Positions 43,082 to 52,712 of a stretch of 64,000 nt of DNA are shown in pieces (within the stretch, counting starts at the first letter, position 1; each line of letters opens with the position of its first letter). Below the pieces are notes generated by a model. The model did not search any database. It worked only from the letters and a program-made list of their open reading frames with translations, and had not been told where the DNA came from. This stretch comes from an uncultured Muribaculaceae bacterium (lineage in GTDB: Bacteria; Bacteroidota; Bacteroidia; Bacteroidales; Muribaculaceae). A program made the position numbers and the translations under genes. Where the stretch lies: NCBI GenBank assembly GCA_947178505.1, contig CAMWYR010000002.1, forward strand, positions 1 through 64,000. The letters run 5' to 3'.

Positions 43082-43120
43082 AATAAAAGAGGAGTGCCGG
43101 TTGGGCATTCCTCTTTTATT
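43082..43120. terminator. Bidirectional terminator between methyltransferase and yraN genes
   Basis: The 17-nt arms 43082-43098 and 43104-43120 pair with a single G/T mismatch. AATAAAAGAGG on the left and CCTCTTTTATT on the right give U-tracts for both strands. Genes converge here. Confidence 0.85.
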
Positions 43121-43142
43121 CATACTTGAGTTTTTTCTTAGC

Positions 43143-43559
43143 CTATCTGTTATTCACGGTAGGCATGATTGTGTCGGGATAATGTGCCGTCTTGTAATTA
43201 TCCGGATCTCCGATGACGACGAAGATGTCAAACCGGTATTCATATAGCACCTGCAGGTGGCTCATATACGAATCAGCAGCTCTCATTATCATCTGCCGCT
43301 TTTTTCTGTCGACAGCGTCAACAGGATCCTGCGTCTCCGGCTTGCGTGCCTTTACCTCAACGAAGATAATCGTCCGGTCTTTCTCGAGAATGAGGTCAAT
43401 TTCGGCTTTGCCTGATTTCCAGTTGTTTTCCCTCACAGTGTAGCCGGCAGTTATGAAATAATCAGTGGCAATTCTCTCAGCCTCCGCACCCCACTTTCGG
43501 TTTTTCTCGCCACGTTGGGCGTTGGCGGAATTCTTGCGTTTGGTTGAAGTTGCTGCCAT
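43143..43559 (-). CDS. yraN: YraN family (UPF0102) nuclease-like protein
   Basis: The 138-residue protein has the restriction-endonuclease-like core of the UPF0102 family: GAEAERIATDYFITAGY, then KAEIDLILEKDRTIIFVEVKARK carrying the E...D...ExK catalytic pattern. The N-terminal 25 residues are basic. Function in cells is not established; family members are linked to DNA uptake or repair. It follows nadC on the minus strand with 62 bp between them. Confidence 0.88.
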   Translation of the reverse strand: MAATSTKRKNSANAQRGEKNRKWGAEAERIATDYFITAGYTVRENNWKSGKAEIDLILEKDRTIIFVEVKARKPETQDPVDAVDRKKRQMIMRAADSYMSHLQVLYEYRFDIFVVIGDPDNYKTAHYPDTIMPTVNNR

Positions 43560-43621
43560 ATTTATTCTGGATTAATCATTATCAAGCCGGCTTCCTTGCA
43601 CCGTGACGTAGATCTGGAGCA

Positions 43622-44470
43622 TCAGACGGCCTTGAAACTCATGTCGAGACCCTTCACGCTATGTGTCAGCGCGCCGACTGAGATGAAGTCAACTCCGGTC
43701 TCACCATATTCACGGAGATTTTCGAGTGTGATGCCGCCTGATGACTCGGTCTCATACTTGCCGCCAACTAACTTCACTGCCTCTTTTGTAAGCTCGGGAG
43801 TGAAGTTGTCGAACATGATGCGGTCGACACCCCCATGCTCCATCACACGGCGGATGTCGTCAAGGCTCCTCACTTCAACTTCGATCTTTAGATCCTTGCC
43901 GTTAGCCTTGCAGTATTCCTGCGCGCGGCTGATAGCTTTTTCTATGCCGCCTGCGAAATCAATATGATTGTCCTTGATGAGAATCATGTCGAAGAGTCCA
44001 ATGCGGTGGTTTGTTCCGCCTCCGATTCTTACGGCATCTTTCTCGAGCATTCTCATTCCGGGAGTAGTCTTGCGCGTATCAAGCACATGGGTATGCAGGC
44101 CCTCGAGCTCATCCTGATAGCGGCGTGTCATAGTGGCAACTCCACTCATGCGCTGCATGATATTGAGCATAGTGCGCTCAGCGATCAGAAGTGCTCTGAC
44201 GGGGCCCTCAGCCTCAAATGCAATATCGCCCTTCTTCACTCGTGCCCCATCTTCAATATAGACTGTGGTCTTGATGGTGGGGTCTATTCTGTTGAGCACC
44301 TTCAGTGCCACTTCAACACCGGCGAGTATGCCGTCTTCCTTAATGATCAGGCGGCTCTTACCCATCGCGTCGGCGGGGATCGTGGATAAGGTTGTATGGT
44401 CTCCGTCGCCCAAATCTTCGGCAAATGCGAGGGCGAGAAGGTCGTCAGTCAGTTCTTCTTTTGTCTTCAT
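43622..44470 (-). CDS. nadC: Nicotinate-nucleotide pyrophosphorylase (carboxylating)
   Basis: NadC turns quinolinate and PRPP into nicotinate mononucleotide in NAD synthesis. The 282-residue protein has LDTRKTTPGMRMLEKDAVRIGGG (about 132-154; family motif TRKTxPGxR), HNRIGLFDMILIKDNHI-type sequence (NHRIGLFDMILIKDNHI) and late SSGGITLENL. The ATG at 44470 was chosen over a TTG three codons upstream. nadA and nadB are not in the window. Confidence 0.93.
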   Translation of the reverse strand: MKTKEELTDDLLALAFAEDLGDGDHTTLSTIPADAMGKSRLIIKEDGILAGVEVALKVLNRIDPTIKTTVYIEDGARVKKGDIAFEAEGPVRALLIAERTMLNIMQRMSGVATMTRRYQDELEGLHTHVLDTRKTTPGMRMLEKDAVRIGGGTNHRIGLFDMILIKDNHIDFAGGIEKAISRAQEYCKANGKDLKIEVEVRSLDDIRRVMEHGGVDRIMFDNFTPELTKEAVKLVGGKYETESSGGITLENLREYGETGVDFISVGALTHSVKGLDMSFKAV

Positions 44471-44482
44471 ATCCTGCAATGA

Positions 44483-46624
44483 TTATTTCTTGATGCCGTC
44501 ACGTTCAAGAAGTGCGTCAACTGTGGGCTTCTTGCCGCGGAATTCAATATAAAGATCCATCGGAGCGGCTGTGTCGCCCGACTGGAGCATCTTAAGGAAC
44601 TTGGCCGCAGTCTTCTGATTGAAGATACCGGTCTCCTTAAATGCCTTGAATGCATCAGCGTCAAGTTCTTCAGACCATTTGTAGCCATAGTAGCCCGCTG
44701 CATAGCCGCCGGAGAAGATATGGGCGAAAGCAGGGGAGATGATGCTGCCTTCCACGGGTTCGAACACTTTCACCGGAGCGATTGCCTCCGCCTCGAACTG
44801 CTCTACATCGGCAGAGGCACGGAGGGGCTCTTCGATGGTATGGTAGGCCATGTCGAGGTAGCCGAAGCCAAGCTGACGGAGAGTAGAGTAGGCGGCTCCA
44901 TACTGCGAGGCCTTAACAAAGTTATTAAGAAGGTCGGCGGGAATCTTCTTTCCGGTCTTATAGTGGCGGGCGAAGCCGTCGAGATATTCCTTCTCGGTGA
45001 GATAATTCTCGTTAAACTGCGAGAAGAGCTCTACGAAATCGTGGTCAACGTTGGTGCCGCTGAGCGATTCATACTTAGCTTCTGCTGAAAGGCCGTGAAG
45101 CGCGTGGCCGAACTCGTGGAGGAATGTCTCAACCTCATATGCGGTGAGCAGCACCGGTTCATTGCCCACAGGTTTGGAGAAGTTGCAGACGATTGAGATG
45201 ATGGGGAGCGTTTTGTTGCCATCGTCATCCTTGCTCTCGGTGCGGTATTCTGTCATCCATGCTCCGGGAGCCTTTCCGGCACGGTAGAAGAAGTCGGCGT
45301 AGAGAAGACCGAGCAGTTCGCCGTTCTTCTTGTAGACTTCGTAGACGCGCACGTCCTGATGATATTTGTCGATGTTGCTTACTTCCTTAAATTTATAGCC
45401 ATAAAGTTTGGTGGCGAGTCCGAACACTCCGTCTATGGTGTTGTTGAGCTCGAAGTAGGGCTTGAGGTCCTCGTCGTTGAATGCGTATCGTTCGTTCTTG
45501 AGCTTATCCGACCAATAGCTGTAGTCCCAGGGCATAAGCACGAAATCGGGACCCTCAGTGCGGCGGGCGAACTCCTGAATTTCATTGATCTCGGCACGCA
45601 TAGGCTCTGTATAGGCCTCTCGGAGATCGTTAAGGAATGTCATTACAGTCGCGGGATCCTGAGCCATTGTCTTCTCCAGGGCATATTCGGCGTAGTTCTT
45701 CTTGCCCATGAGTTGCGCAATCTCGAGACGCACGTTGGCGATATCCTTCAGTATTTGGAGATTGTTGAATTCTCCCGAGGTGTTGGTGCTACCGTAGAGT
45801 TTTGAGAGTTTCTCGCGGAGATCTCGACGGTCGGAATAGGTCATGAAGGGTCCGTAGCTGGGACGGAAGATGCTCACCATATAGAGCGATTCATCATCGG
45901 GCTTACCTTCTTCAGCGAGAGCCTCGGCTGCTGCTGCGCGGTAGGCGCTCTTGATTGATTCCGGGATGCCTGTCAGATCCGACTCCTTGAGCCAGAGACG
46001 GCGCTGCTTATCTTTCATCCCGTTGGTAACGTTCTGGGCGAACTTGATATTGAGGTCGGAGAGTTCGGCTGAGAGCTTGCGGAACTTCTCTCTCTTTTCA
46101 CCTTCGAGATTTGCGCCTGAGTGCACGAAGTTCTTGTAGGTCTTCTCAATCAGACGGCGGTCTTCGGGAGTGAGCGAAGTGTCGGCATCGCGCATGTCAT
46201 ACACCTGCTTGATACGGTCCCAGAGGCGCTCGTTGAGCATGATGTTGGTCTCGTGCTCGGACAGTAGGGGAGTCATACGGGCCATGGCGTTCATAAGCAC
46301 GGTGTCGCCCGTGGCATGCTCGACGTTGCTCAATGCAAGCACCGAACGGTTGAGCACCTCTCCGCTGCGGTCGAGAGCCACGATGGTGTTCTCGAATGTA
46401 GGCATGCTGCGCTGATTGCAGATGGCGTTGATTTCCTGATTCTGGATTTTCATGCCTTCAAGGATGCCTTCTTCATAGTCGGCTGCTGTGAGCGTCGAGA
46501 GAGGCATAGTGCCGTAGGGTAAATTCGAGCCGCTGATGAGCGGATTGGCGGCCGAGCATTGCGGTTCGGCCACAATGGTCATGAGCGAGAGAGCCGCCAC
46601 TGATGAAATAATAGTCTTTCTCAT
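44483..46624 (-). CDS. dcp: Exported M3 family peptidyl-dipeptidase (Dcp-like)
   Basis: A 713-residue metallopeptidase. An N-terminal signal peptide ends near CSAA at about residue 25, so the enzyme is exported and probably periplasmic. The long helical M3 domain has zinc site HEFGHALHG (about residues 505-513) and the third ligand in YESLSGTNVDHDFVELFSQ. Dcp-type enzymes release C-terminal dipeptides from short peptides. nadC begins 12 bp downstream, so they may be co-transcribed. Confidence 0.9.
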   Translation of the reverse strand: MRKTIISSVAALSLMTIVAEPQCSAANPLISGSNLPYGTMPLSTLTAADYEEGILEGMKIQNQEINAICNQRSMPTFENTIVALDRSGEVLNRSVLALSNVEHATGDTVLMNAMARMTPLLSEHETNIMLNERLWDRIKQVYDMRDADTSLTPEDRRLIEKTYKNFVHSGANLEGEKREKFRKLSAELSDLNIKFAQNVTNGMKDKQRRLWLKESDLTGIPESIKSAYRAAAAEALAEEGKPDDESLYMVSIFRPSYGPFMTYSDRRDLREKLSKLYGSTNTSGEFNNLQILKDIANVRLEIAQLMGKKNYAEYALEKTMAQDPATVMTFLNDLREAYTEPMRAEINEIQEFARRTEGPDFVLMPWDYSYWSDKLKNERYAFNDEDLKPYFELNNTIDGVFGLATKLYGYKFKEVSNIDKYHQDVRVYEVYKKNGELLGLLYADFFYRAGKAPGAWMTEYRTESKDDDGNKTLPIISIVCNFSKPVGNEPVLLTAYEVETFLHEFGHALHGLSAEAKYESLSGTNVDHDFVELFSQFNENYLTEKEYLDGFARHYKTGKKIPADLLNNFVKASQYGAAYSTLRQLGFGYLDMAYHTIEEPLRASADVEQFEAEAIAPVKVFEPVEGSIISPAFAHIFSGGYAAGYYGYKWSEELDADAFKAFKETGIFNQKTAAKFLKMLQSGDTAAPMDLYIEFRGKKPTVDALLERDGIKK

Positions 46625-46631
46625 TTCTTTA

Positions 46632-46684
46632 AATGTAAAAACCCATGGTATAGACGGTCACTGCTGTAATCATCCTACCATGGG
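46632..46684 (-). terminator. Terminator after rpoD
   Basis: CCCATGGTA (46642-46650) pairs with TACCATGGG (46676-46684) across a 25-nt loop. On the minus strand it is followed by TTTTTACATTT, about 64 nt past the rpoD stop and just before the M3 peptidase start. Confidence 0.65.
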
Positions 46685-46747
46685 CATTTATATCTGTTGA
46701 TTAATGGTTTTCAAATTGAGGGCGTGTTGCCTTCGTAAATACCGGCG

Positions 46748-47608
46748 TCACTCGCCGAGATAGCTTTTGAGAAGCTTGCTCTTCTGGCCTTTGAGGCGAC
46801 GGATAGCCTTCTCCTTGATCTGACGCACGCGCTCTCGTGTGAGGTCGAACTTTGCGCCGATCTCCTCGAGGGTCATTTCCTGACATCCGATACCGAAGAA
46901 CATCTTCAGTATCTCACGCTCGCGGTCGTAAAGCTGGCGGAGGGCGCGGTCTACTTCCTTGGAGAGAGATTCCTGATTAAGATTGGCGTCAGCCATAGGG
47001 CTATCGTCGTTATTGAGCACATCGAGAAGCGAGTTGTCCTCACCCTCCACGAACGGAGCGTCTACCGAGATATGACGGCCTGACACCTGAATTGTATCCG
47101 AAATCTTGTCAACGGGCATGTCAAGACGGTCGGCAAGTTCTTCCGTGCTCGGACGGCGCTCGTTCTCCTGTTCGAAGCGCGCCATCTCTTTTGTAATTTT
47201 GTTGAGTGAGCCAACCTGATTTAGCGGCAGACGCACTATACGCGATTGCTCTGCGAGAGCCTGAAGGATCGACTGGCGGATCCACCATACGGCGTATGAA
47301 ATGAACTTGAAGCCGCGGGTCTCATCAAATTTCTGAGCGGCACGGATCAAGCCCAGATTTCCCTCATTGATCAAGTCGGGAAGACTGAGGCCTTGGTTCT
47401 GATACTGCTTGGCCACAGACACCACGAATCGCAGATTGGCTTTCGTCAATTTCTCGAGCGCTGCTTTATCTCCTTTTTTAATTCGCTGGGCGAGCTCCAC
47501 TTCCTCAGTGACTGAGATGAGCTCTTCGCGACCTATTTCCTGCAGATACTTGTCGAGCGATGCGCTTTCGCGGTTGGTGATTGATTTTGTTATCTTTAAC
47601 TGTCTCAT
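46748..47608 (-). CDS. rpoD: Primary sigma factor RpoD/SigA, short Bacteroidota form
   Basis: The 286-residue sigma-70 protein lacks region 1.1 and the long non-conserved insert of E. coli sigma-70. Region 2 is visible in [33 protein letters not shown] and [12 protein letters not shown] (split here by function: core binding and -10 recognition), region 3 in [12 protein letters not shown], and region 4 in [22 protein letters not shown]. The ATG at 47608 was chosen because it begins at the conserved [10 protein letters not shown] start. This is the factor expected to read the TAnnTTTG promoters in this window. Confidence 0.93.
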   Translation of the reverse strand: MRQLKITKSITNRESASLDKYLQEIGREELISVTEEVELAQRIKKGDKAALEKLTKANLRFVVSVAKQYQNQGLSLPDLINEGNLGLIRAAQKFDETRGFKFISYAVWWIRQSILQALAEQSRIVRLPLNQVGSLNKITKEMARFEQENERRPSTEELADRLDMPVDKISDTIQVSGRHISVDAPFVEGEDNSLLDVLNNDDSPMADANLNQESLSKEVDRALRQLYDREREILKMFFGIGCQEMTLEEIGAKFDLTRERVRQIKEKAIRRLKGQKSKLLKSYLGE

Positions 47609-47758
47609 CTTGCTTCTAAATGTGCGCGCGACCACCTTCGGCTATGACCCGTAGAAGAGGGCTGGGTTATCAACGCGAAAAGTGCCTATCCGGTGAATAG
47701 GTATTCATCAGAATGATTTTCGGTGGTTATGGGCCGGTGCCTTGTTTTTAAGGTTGGT

Positions 47759-47796
47759 CAATCGGAATTTACTTCACTATGTATAACAATCGGAAT
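47759..47796. repeat. Direct repeat CAATCGGAAT, two copies
   Basis: The same 10 bp occur at 47759-47768 and 47787-47796, a 28-bp period, inside the 376-bp gap between rpoD and the amylase gene. The copies sit about 120-160 bp upstream of the amylase -7 element and on one helical face or nearly so. They could bind a regulator. Confidence 0.4.
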
Positions 47797-47896
47797 GCCA
47801 TTTTTATTTTATCGAAATGTTAAATTTTTATACCCGCTTTACGGTTTTCTCCCTTTTGTCATAAGTAGTGTTAATTTTATTTGGGGCGGTGAGATG

Positions 47897-47923
47897 TTGT
47901 TTCAATTTTTTTTCTTATTTTTG
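47897..47923 (+). promoter_or_regulatory. Promoter of the amylase gene
   Basis: TATTTTTG (47916-47923) is a perfect -7 element; TTG (47897-47899) is 16 nt upstream, slightly closer than usual. The leader would be about 55 nt. The gap 47609-47984 otherwise shows only the direct repeat. Confidence 0.5.
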
Positions 47924-47984
47924 CATCTTGGATATTCATACAAGTCTAATAACCACTTATTCCAATAAATAATTTATTTTCATC

Positions 47985-50900
47985 ATGAAAACCTTACGGA
48001 AACGCGTGTTTTCCGCCGGCGCATTCATGGCCGTCGCGTTAACCGCTTTTGGTGCGGATTATGGTTTGCCCGCAGAAATTCAGCAGGGCAACATTCTGCA
48101 CTGCTTCAACTGGACCGCTAAGGAAATCAAGGCGGAGCTCCCTAACATTGCTGCCGCCGGTTTCGGTTCGGTGCAGTTATCACCCCTCCAGCGTCCCGAC
48201 ATTCGCACGGGAAGCTCATGGCATGATCTTTATCGTCCCTACGATCTTGCATTTAAGTCTTCTTCCTATTGCAGTGAGGAAGATCTGAAATCTCTTTGCG
48301 AGGAGGCTGCCACTTACGGTATCAAGGTGATCGTTGACGTAGTGGCCAACCACGTCGACAAGACTGCAGGATACCACGACACGTGGTGGGACAGCAATGG
48401 CCGCGTCCGCTGGGAAGGCGGCATCAATTATGGCGACCGTCGTTCGATCACTCATGGTCAGCTCGGCGATTACGGAGATGTCAATTCTGAAAGCGCTGAT
48501 GTATGTGCCCGTGGTAAGGCTTATGTGCAGACACTCAAGAACCTCGGAGTGAAGGGTATCCGCTGGGATGCCGCCAAGCACATCGGCCTTCCCTCTGAGG
48601 GTTGTAACTTCTGGAGCTCGGTAACGTCTGTGCCGGGTATGTATCATTACGGGGAGATCCTTGATGCTCCGGGTCCCGACGCTTCTATTATTAAGGAGTA
48701 TACCAATTATATGTCGGTGACTGATAATCAATATTGTAATGCTGCAGCCAAAGAAAACGGCGGCATCCCCGGAGGTTACGGCGGTGCGCACGTTGTGAAT
48801 TATCAATGCCTCGACACGAAGATGGTATATTGGGCTGAGAGCCACGACACTTATTCCAACGACGAATGGAGTCAGAATGTCGACCAGAGTGTAATCGACC
48901 GTGCTTATGCTGCATATGCCTCGCGTAATGGCGCAACTGCTCTCTATCTTGCTCGCCCCAACACCAAGGGCTTCAGCAATATCAAGATTGGAAAGGGCTC
49001 GGTTGCCTATAAGAATAAGCATGTGGCCGAGGTCAATAAGTTCCGCAATGCAATGGTTGGACGTAAAGACTGGTTCGTTTCAGGCAATCAGGCTTGTGCC
49101 GTTACGCGCGAGAACGGTGGTGCAGTCATCGTTATGCGCGGAAGCGGCAACATCTCCATAGAGAATGGCGGCGGATATTGCCCGGCCGGAACGTATACCG
49201 ACCGTGTAGGCGGCGGCCGTTTCACAGTCACTTCTTCTACAATCAGCGGTACGGTTGGCTCGACTGGTATCGCCGTAATCTATAACGATGGCGTGACTCC
49301 GAATCCGGATCCCACTCCCGATCCCGATCCGACTCCCGATCCTAATCCGTCGACTGTTACCATTACGGGCGATTACAATCTCGCTTATTCAGGAGATAAG
49401 GAGAATGTCTATTACTGGGGAGGAGCCAACACTCCCGTATGGCCCGGTATCAAGATGTCGACAGCCAAGGGTAGCGATAACCGCACTTATAAAGTTGCGA
49501 AGATCGATGCTGATTGCACAGGCATAGTGTTCAATACAAATGGTGACTCTAATAAGACGGAAGACCTAGTCTTCAAGGCCGGCTATGTGATGAGTGATAA
49601 CGGAGCAACTTCTGTAGCCGTTGTATTCTCCAATGGTCCCGCTCCTGATCCCGATCCTACTCCCGACCCGACGCCTGACCCCACTCCCGACGGCGCACAC
49701 TTCGTTTATTTCGACGGCACGTTCTCGAATCCCTGCGTATGGGCCTGGACTTCTTCTGCAAACTGCACCTCCAGTGGAGTATGGCCCGGCGATGCAATGG
49801 TGAAGAAGAATGATATGTGGTATTGGGAAGTTCCCGCCGGCAAGGCACTCCCCGAGCAGATCATCATTAGCGAAAATGGTGGTGAGAAGATCGGTGGTGG
49901 AGACCTTGATTATAAGGATAAGCACGTGTATCATCAGAATGGAACCTCTACTGAGTACAACCCCGTGCCCCCGACGCAGCGTCCTGTCGTAACAGCCAAC
50001 CCCGCCTCAGGCACCCGTTTCGACGAGACTGTTACCGTGAAACTGACGGTCGTTCCTGCCGGCTCGAAAATATATTATACTCTCGACGGAAGCACTCCCA
50101 CACAGTCTTCAACTCTCTATTCTTCTCCGCTCGTATTTGAATCGACCACGACTCTGAACACTCTTGCCGTTACGAGCGAAGGAGCCACTGCTTCTCAGTC
50201 GTTCAAATACACTAAGAAGTCGAACAACAATCCCCAGCCTCAGGGCAATAGTGTGGAGACCGACTATTATAAGGTGAATCCCAATGGTCAGGTTGGCCGC
50301 TGTCGCACGGTGAATGCCGTTTATGAAAAGCTCAATAACGACAACCGTATGTGTGTGGCTAAGAACGCTATGTCAAACTGGACCGATCAGGATCTGATCG
50401 CGCAGGGTGTTGCACGCGACATCGCAAGTGCAATCCGTGGTAACCACGAGTATCCTGTGGTTGACTCCTATGCCCTCTATGCTTCTTACGATGACAATAA
50501 CCTCTATCTCGGGGTGCAGTACGTATACTCTACTTATAGTATCTATGGTGATGGCATCCTCAGTAACGGGGCTGCGAAGCCTTACAATATGGATGGTCGT
50601 CTGATGATCGCATTCGATCTTGATCCGGATCTCCAGTTCGATGGTGTGCTCGCCAACGGCAATACCATCTGGGATGCTGACGGACAGTACAATACGTTCA
50701 ACAACGGCACTGACTGTATTTTCCTCGGAAGCACCAAGTCGACTGTTGGTACTCCCGCACTTTTCTTCCCTGATCCTGATGGTCACGCCAACTACGACCC
50801 ATCTTATTGTGTAAGTCTGTCTGCACCCTTCTATGGTTGTCAGGATGGTCTGCTCCCCTCAATTGATCACATCTGGGGTCAGAAGGACTTCGGTTATGAT

Positions 50901-51362
50901 GCTTCTGCTCTGCTCGGGAACGAAGGATTTAAGGATATCCGCGGTGAGATGAATGATGACCAGCATACATTCTACGAATTCACTTTCCCGCTCAGCAAGC
51001 TTGGCATTACTAAGTCTTATATCGAGGACACCGGTATCGGCGTAATGGTGATCGACACTTACGGCCAGGGCGCAATCGGTTCTACTCCCTACGATCCGAC
51101 TACTCTCGACAACGCGAACGAGGCATACAGCAAGGATGAGTCCAGCTCGATGGAGAAGGAGGACAAGGATATTTTCACCTACAATCTCGCCCGTGTCGGC
51201 AAGCTCCTCTCGACCACCGGCGTTGGCGCTCTTCCCTCAGAAGTTATCGAGGATGCAGCCCCTGTCTACTTCAATCTTCAGGGTGTGAAGGTGGCTAATC
51301 CCGAGGCCGGAGTCTACATCGTGCGTCGCGGTAACAAGGTCACCAAGGAAGTGATCCGCTGA
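47985..51362 (+). CDS. Secreted multidomain alpha-amylase (GH13, CBM26-like)
   Basis: A 1125-residue starch-degrading enzyme. Signal peptide 1-23. GH13 catalytic domain about 30-430 with VIVDVVANH, GIRWDAAKH (nucleophile Asp195), acid/base Glu224 in HYGE, and Asp288 in SHD. Then a Pro-Asp-Thr linker (about 441-457), a CBM26-like starch-binding module (about 458-548), a second PDPT linker, another CBM26-like module (about 572-658), a chitobiase-type beta domain (about 666-745), a large C-terminal beta-rich region resembling DOMON/CBM9-like folds (about 758-1068) and a tail (about 1092-1125) with FNLQGVKV and GVYIVRRGNKVTK, resembling Bacteroidales secretion tails. No susCD genes lie nearby. 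Confidence 0.9.
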   Translation: MKTLRKRVFSAGAFMAVALTAFGADYGLPAEIQQGNILHCFNWTAKEIKAELPNIAAAGFGSVQLSPLQRPDIRTGSSWHDLYRPYDLAFKSSSYCSEEDLKSLCEEAATYGIKVIVDVVANHVDKTAGYHDTWWDSNGRVRWEGGINYGDRRSITHGQLGDYGDVNSESADVCARGKAYVQTLKNLGVKGIRWDAAKHIGLPSEGCNFWSSVTSVPGMYHYGEILDAPGPDASIIKEYTNYMSVTDNQYCNAAAKENGGIPGGYGGAHVVNYQCLDTKMVYWAESHDTYSNDEWSQNVDQSVIDRAYAAYASRNGATALYLARPNTKGFSNIKIGKGSVAYKNKHVAEVNKFRNAMVGRKDWFVSGNQACAVTRENGGAVIVMRGSGNISIENGGGYCPAGTYTDRVGGGRFTVTSSTISGTVGSTGIAVIYNDGVTPNPDPTPDPDPTPDPNPSTVTITGDYNLAYSGDKENVYYWGGANTPVWPGIKMSTAKGSDNRTYKVAKIDADCTGIVFNTNGDSNKTEDLVFKAGYVMSDNGATSVAVVFSNGPAPDPDPTPDPTPDPTPDGAHFVYFDGTFSNPCVWAWTSSANCTSSGVWPGDAMVKKNDMWYWEVPAGKALPEQIIISENGGEKIGGGDLDYKDKHVYHQNGTSTEYNPVPPTQRPVVTANPASGTRFDETVTVKLTVVPAGSKIYYTLDGSTPTQSSTLYSSPLVFESTTTLNTLAVTSEGATASQSFKYTKKSNNNPQPQGNSVETDYYKVNPNGQVGRCRTVNAVYEKLNNDNRMCVAKNAMSNWTDQDLIAQGVARDIASAIRGNHEYPVVDSYALYASYDDNNLYLGVQYVYSTYSIYGDGILSNGAAKPYNMDGRLMIAFDLDPDLQFDGVLANGNTIWDADGQYNTFNNGTDCIFLGSTKSTVGTPALFFPDPDGHANYDPSYCVSLSAPFYGCQDGLLPSIDHIWGQKDFGYDASALLGNEGFKDIRGEMNDDQHTFYEFTFPLSKLGITKSYIEDTGIGVMVIDTYGQGAIGSTPYDPTTLDNANEAYSKDESSSMEKEDKDIFTYNLARVGKLLSTTGVGALPSEVIEDAAPVYFNLQGVKVANPEAGVYIVRRGNKVTKEVIR

Positions 51363-51390
51363 TCCCGTCCTTCGCCTCCGGCGAAAGTTT

Positions 51391-51436
51391 CATAAATAAA
51401 AAAGTGGCGTCATCCGGCGCCACTTTTTTATTTATG
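51391..51436. terminator. Perfect 19-bp terminator after the amylase gene
   Basis: The arms 51391-51409 and 51418-51436 are fully complementary around TCATCCGG. The core GTGGCG/CGCCAC is flanked by A and T runs, giving a strong U-tract. Confidence 0.9.
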
Positions 51437-51565
51437 GTGCAGTGGGGGAGACGGTGATATACTTCTACAATTGGTCTACAAACGAGAAAAATGTAGGGGC
51501 GAACGATAATTATGCCTAAATTTGTGTTTAAAAAATATGAGCAAATGTTAAGGATTACGAACCTC

Positions 51566-51573
51566 TACATTTG
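51566..51573 (+). promoter_or_regulatory. Promoter -7 element for the L,D-transpeptidase gene
   Basis: TACATTTG is a perfect match 20 nt before the start codon. A second perfect match, TAAATTTG at 51517-51524, could provide an alternative start of transcription. Confidence 0.45.
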
Positions 51574-51593
51574 TCAAAATCAAATTATAAACT

Positions 51594-52631
51594 ATGCACT
51601 TCTTACGCAAGAATAACGTCTACTTTCTGTCGCTCCTTTTTGTAATGATGCTTGCACTGGCCTGCTCACATAAGAAGGACGGAGCCACTCAGATAGATGC
51701 CGAGTCACCTGATATTCAGCTGCCCGACGTTGATACGCTCATAGTGGTGGAGAAGGATGAACCTGAACCTGAGCCGGAAATCACATACGAGTTCAAGGAT
51801 AGCGATGAGGCTATGGAGTTTCTCGCCAACCGTGATGATGCCTCCTTGTTTAAAGGTGGAATTATTCCGGTGATGGCTAAGCACACACCGCTGTATGCTG
51901 CAAAACTCATGACACAGCTGGAGAAATATTCTTCCTTTATAATCGTGGATAAGGCGAGCATGCGTGTGATCCTTTACGATAAGTATGGACAGGTGATAAA
52001 GGCCTACGATATGGCCTGCGCGAAGAATTACGGCACTAAGCATAAGAAGGCCGACGCACGCACCCCGGAAGGTTTCTTCTCTCTCGAGGGAAGGTATAAT
52101 AGTACCGATTGGCTCTTTACCGACGACGACGGAAAGACCTCTGATAAGAAGGGTCAGTTCGGTCCGCGTTTCTTGCGAATCAAGACTCCCGTCACAATGC
52201 AGATCGGTATTCACGGCACGGGATCACCATGGTCGATTGGTCATCGAACGAGCCACGGCTGCATCCGAATCACCAATGAGAACATTATGGAACTTTATGA
52301 CCTCGTGGAGATCGGTATGCCGGTGATTATACTCCCCGGAAAGCGTGACCGCGCCGTTAACCGCAAGGAAGGGTATGATATACCATATTTCCCCACTGCG
52401 CCCAAGTATGCCATGTCGGAGGAGGAAAAGAAACTGAAGCCGGAAGAGCAGAAGCCGGAAAATTCCGAGGTAAAGGATGAGAAGAAAGACTCAGTTGCTC
52501 CCGGCTCCTCCAGGTCGGTTGAAACTGCTGATTCAGTAAGCCACCACGCACGGAAAGCGGAGGCCGTGAAGTCGGTGGGAGAGATGAGCACAAATGCTAC
52601 TGACTCCGTGTCGCGCCCTTATCTTGAGTAA
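51594..52631 (+). CDS. L,D-transpeptidase (YkuD) lipoprotein
   Basis: A 345-residue predicted lipoprotein with lipobox LALAC (Cys24). After an acidic linker the YkuD domain (about 114-249) contains His207, and HRTSHGCIRI with catalytic Cys223 and Arg225. Such enzymes make 3-3 cross-links or attach proteins to peptidoglycan. The C-terminal 70 residues are Lys/Glu/Ser-rich and probably disordered. It lies between the amylase terminator and ftsK. Confidence 0.88.
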   Translation: MHFLRKNNVYFLSLLFVMMLALACSHKKDGATQIDAESPDIQLPDVDTLIVVEKDEPEPEPEITYEFKDSDEAMEFLANRDDASLFKGGIIPVMAKHTPLYAAKLMTQLEKYSSFIIVDKASMRVILYDKYGQVIKAYDMACAKNYGTKHKKADARTPEGFFSLEGRYNSTDWLFTDDDGKTSDKKGQFGPRFLRIKTPVTMQIGIHGTGSPWSIGHRTSHGCIRITNENIMELYDLVEIGMPVIILPGKRDRAVNRKEGYDIPYFPTAPKYAMSEEEKKLKPEEQKPENSEVKDEKKDSVAPGSSRSVETADSVSHHARKAEAVKSVGEMSTNATDSVSRPYLE

Positions 52632-52680
52632 CGATAATATTTCTTTCGGCAGACGGTGTAGAAATATCAGAATTTTTGTG

Positions 52681-52688
52681 TACATTTG
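52681..52688 (+). promoter_or_regulatory. Promoter -7 element for ftsK
   Basis: TACATTTG, a perfect -7 match, lies 24 nt before the ATG at 52713. This favours that start over the TTG at 52686, which lies inside the element. Confidence 0.5.
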
Positions 52689-52712
52689 CATTTCCAAATT
52701 CAGAACACACCA

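Noticed and set aside
49306..49690. Repeated CCCGATCC-type DNA in the amylase gene as a possible CRISPR or regulatory repeat
   Set aside because: The repeats are in frame and encode Pro-Asp-Thr linkers between domains.
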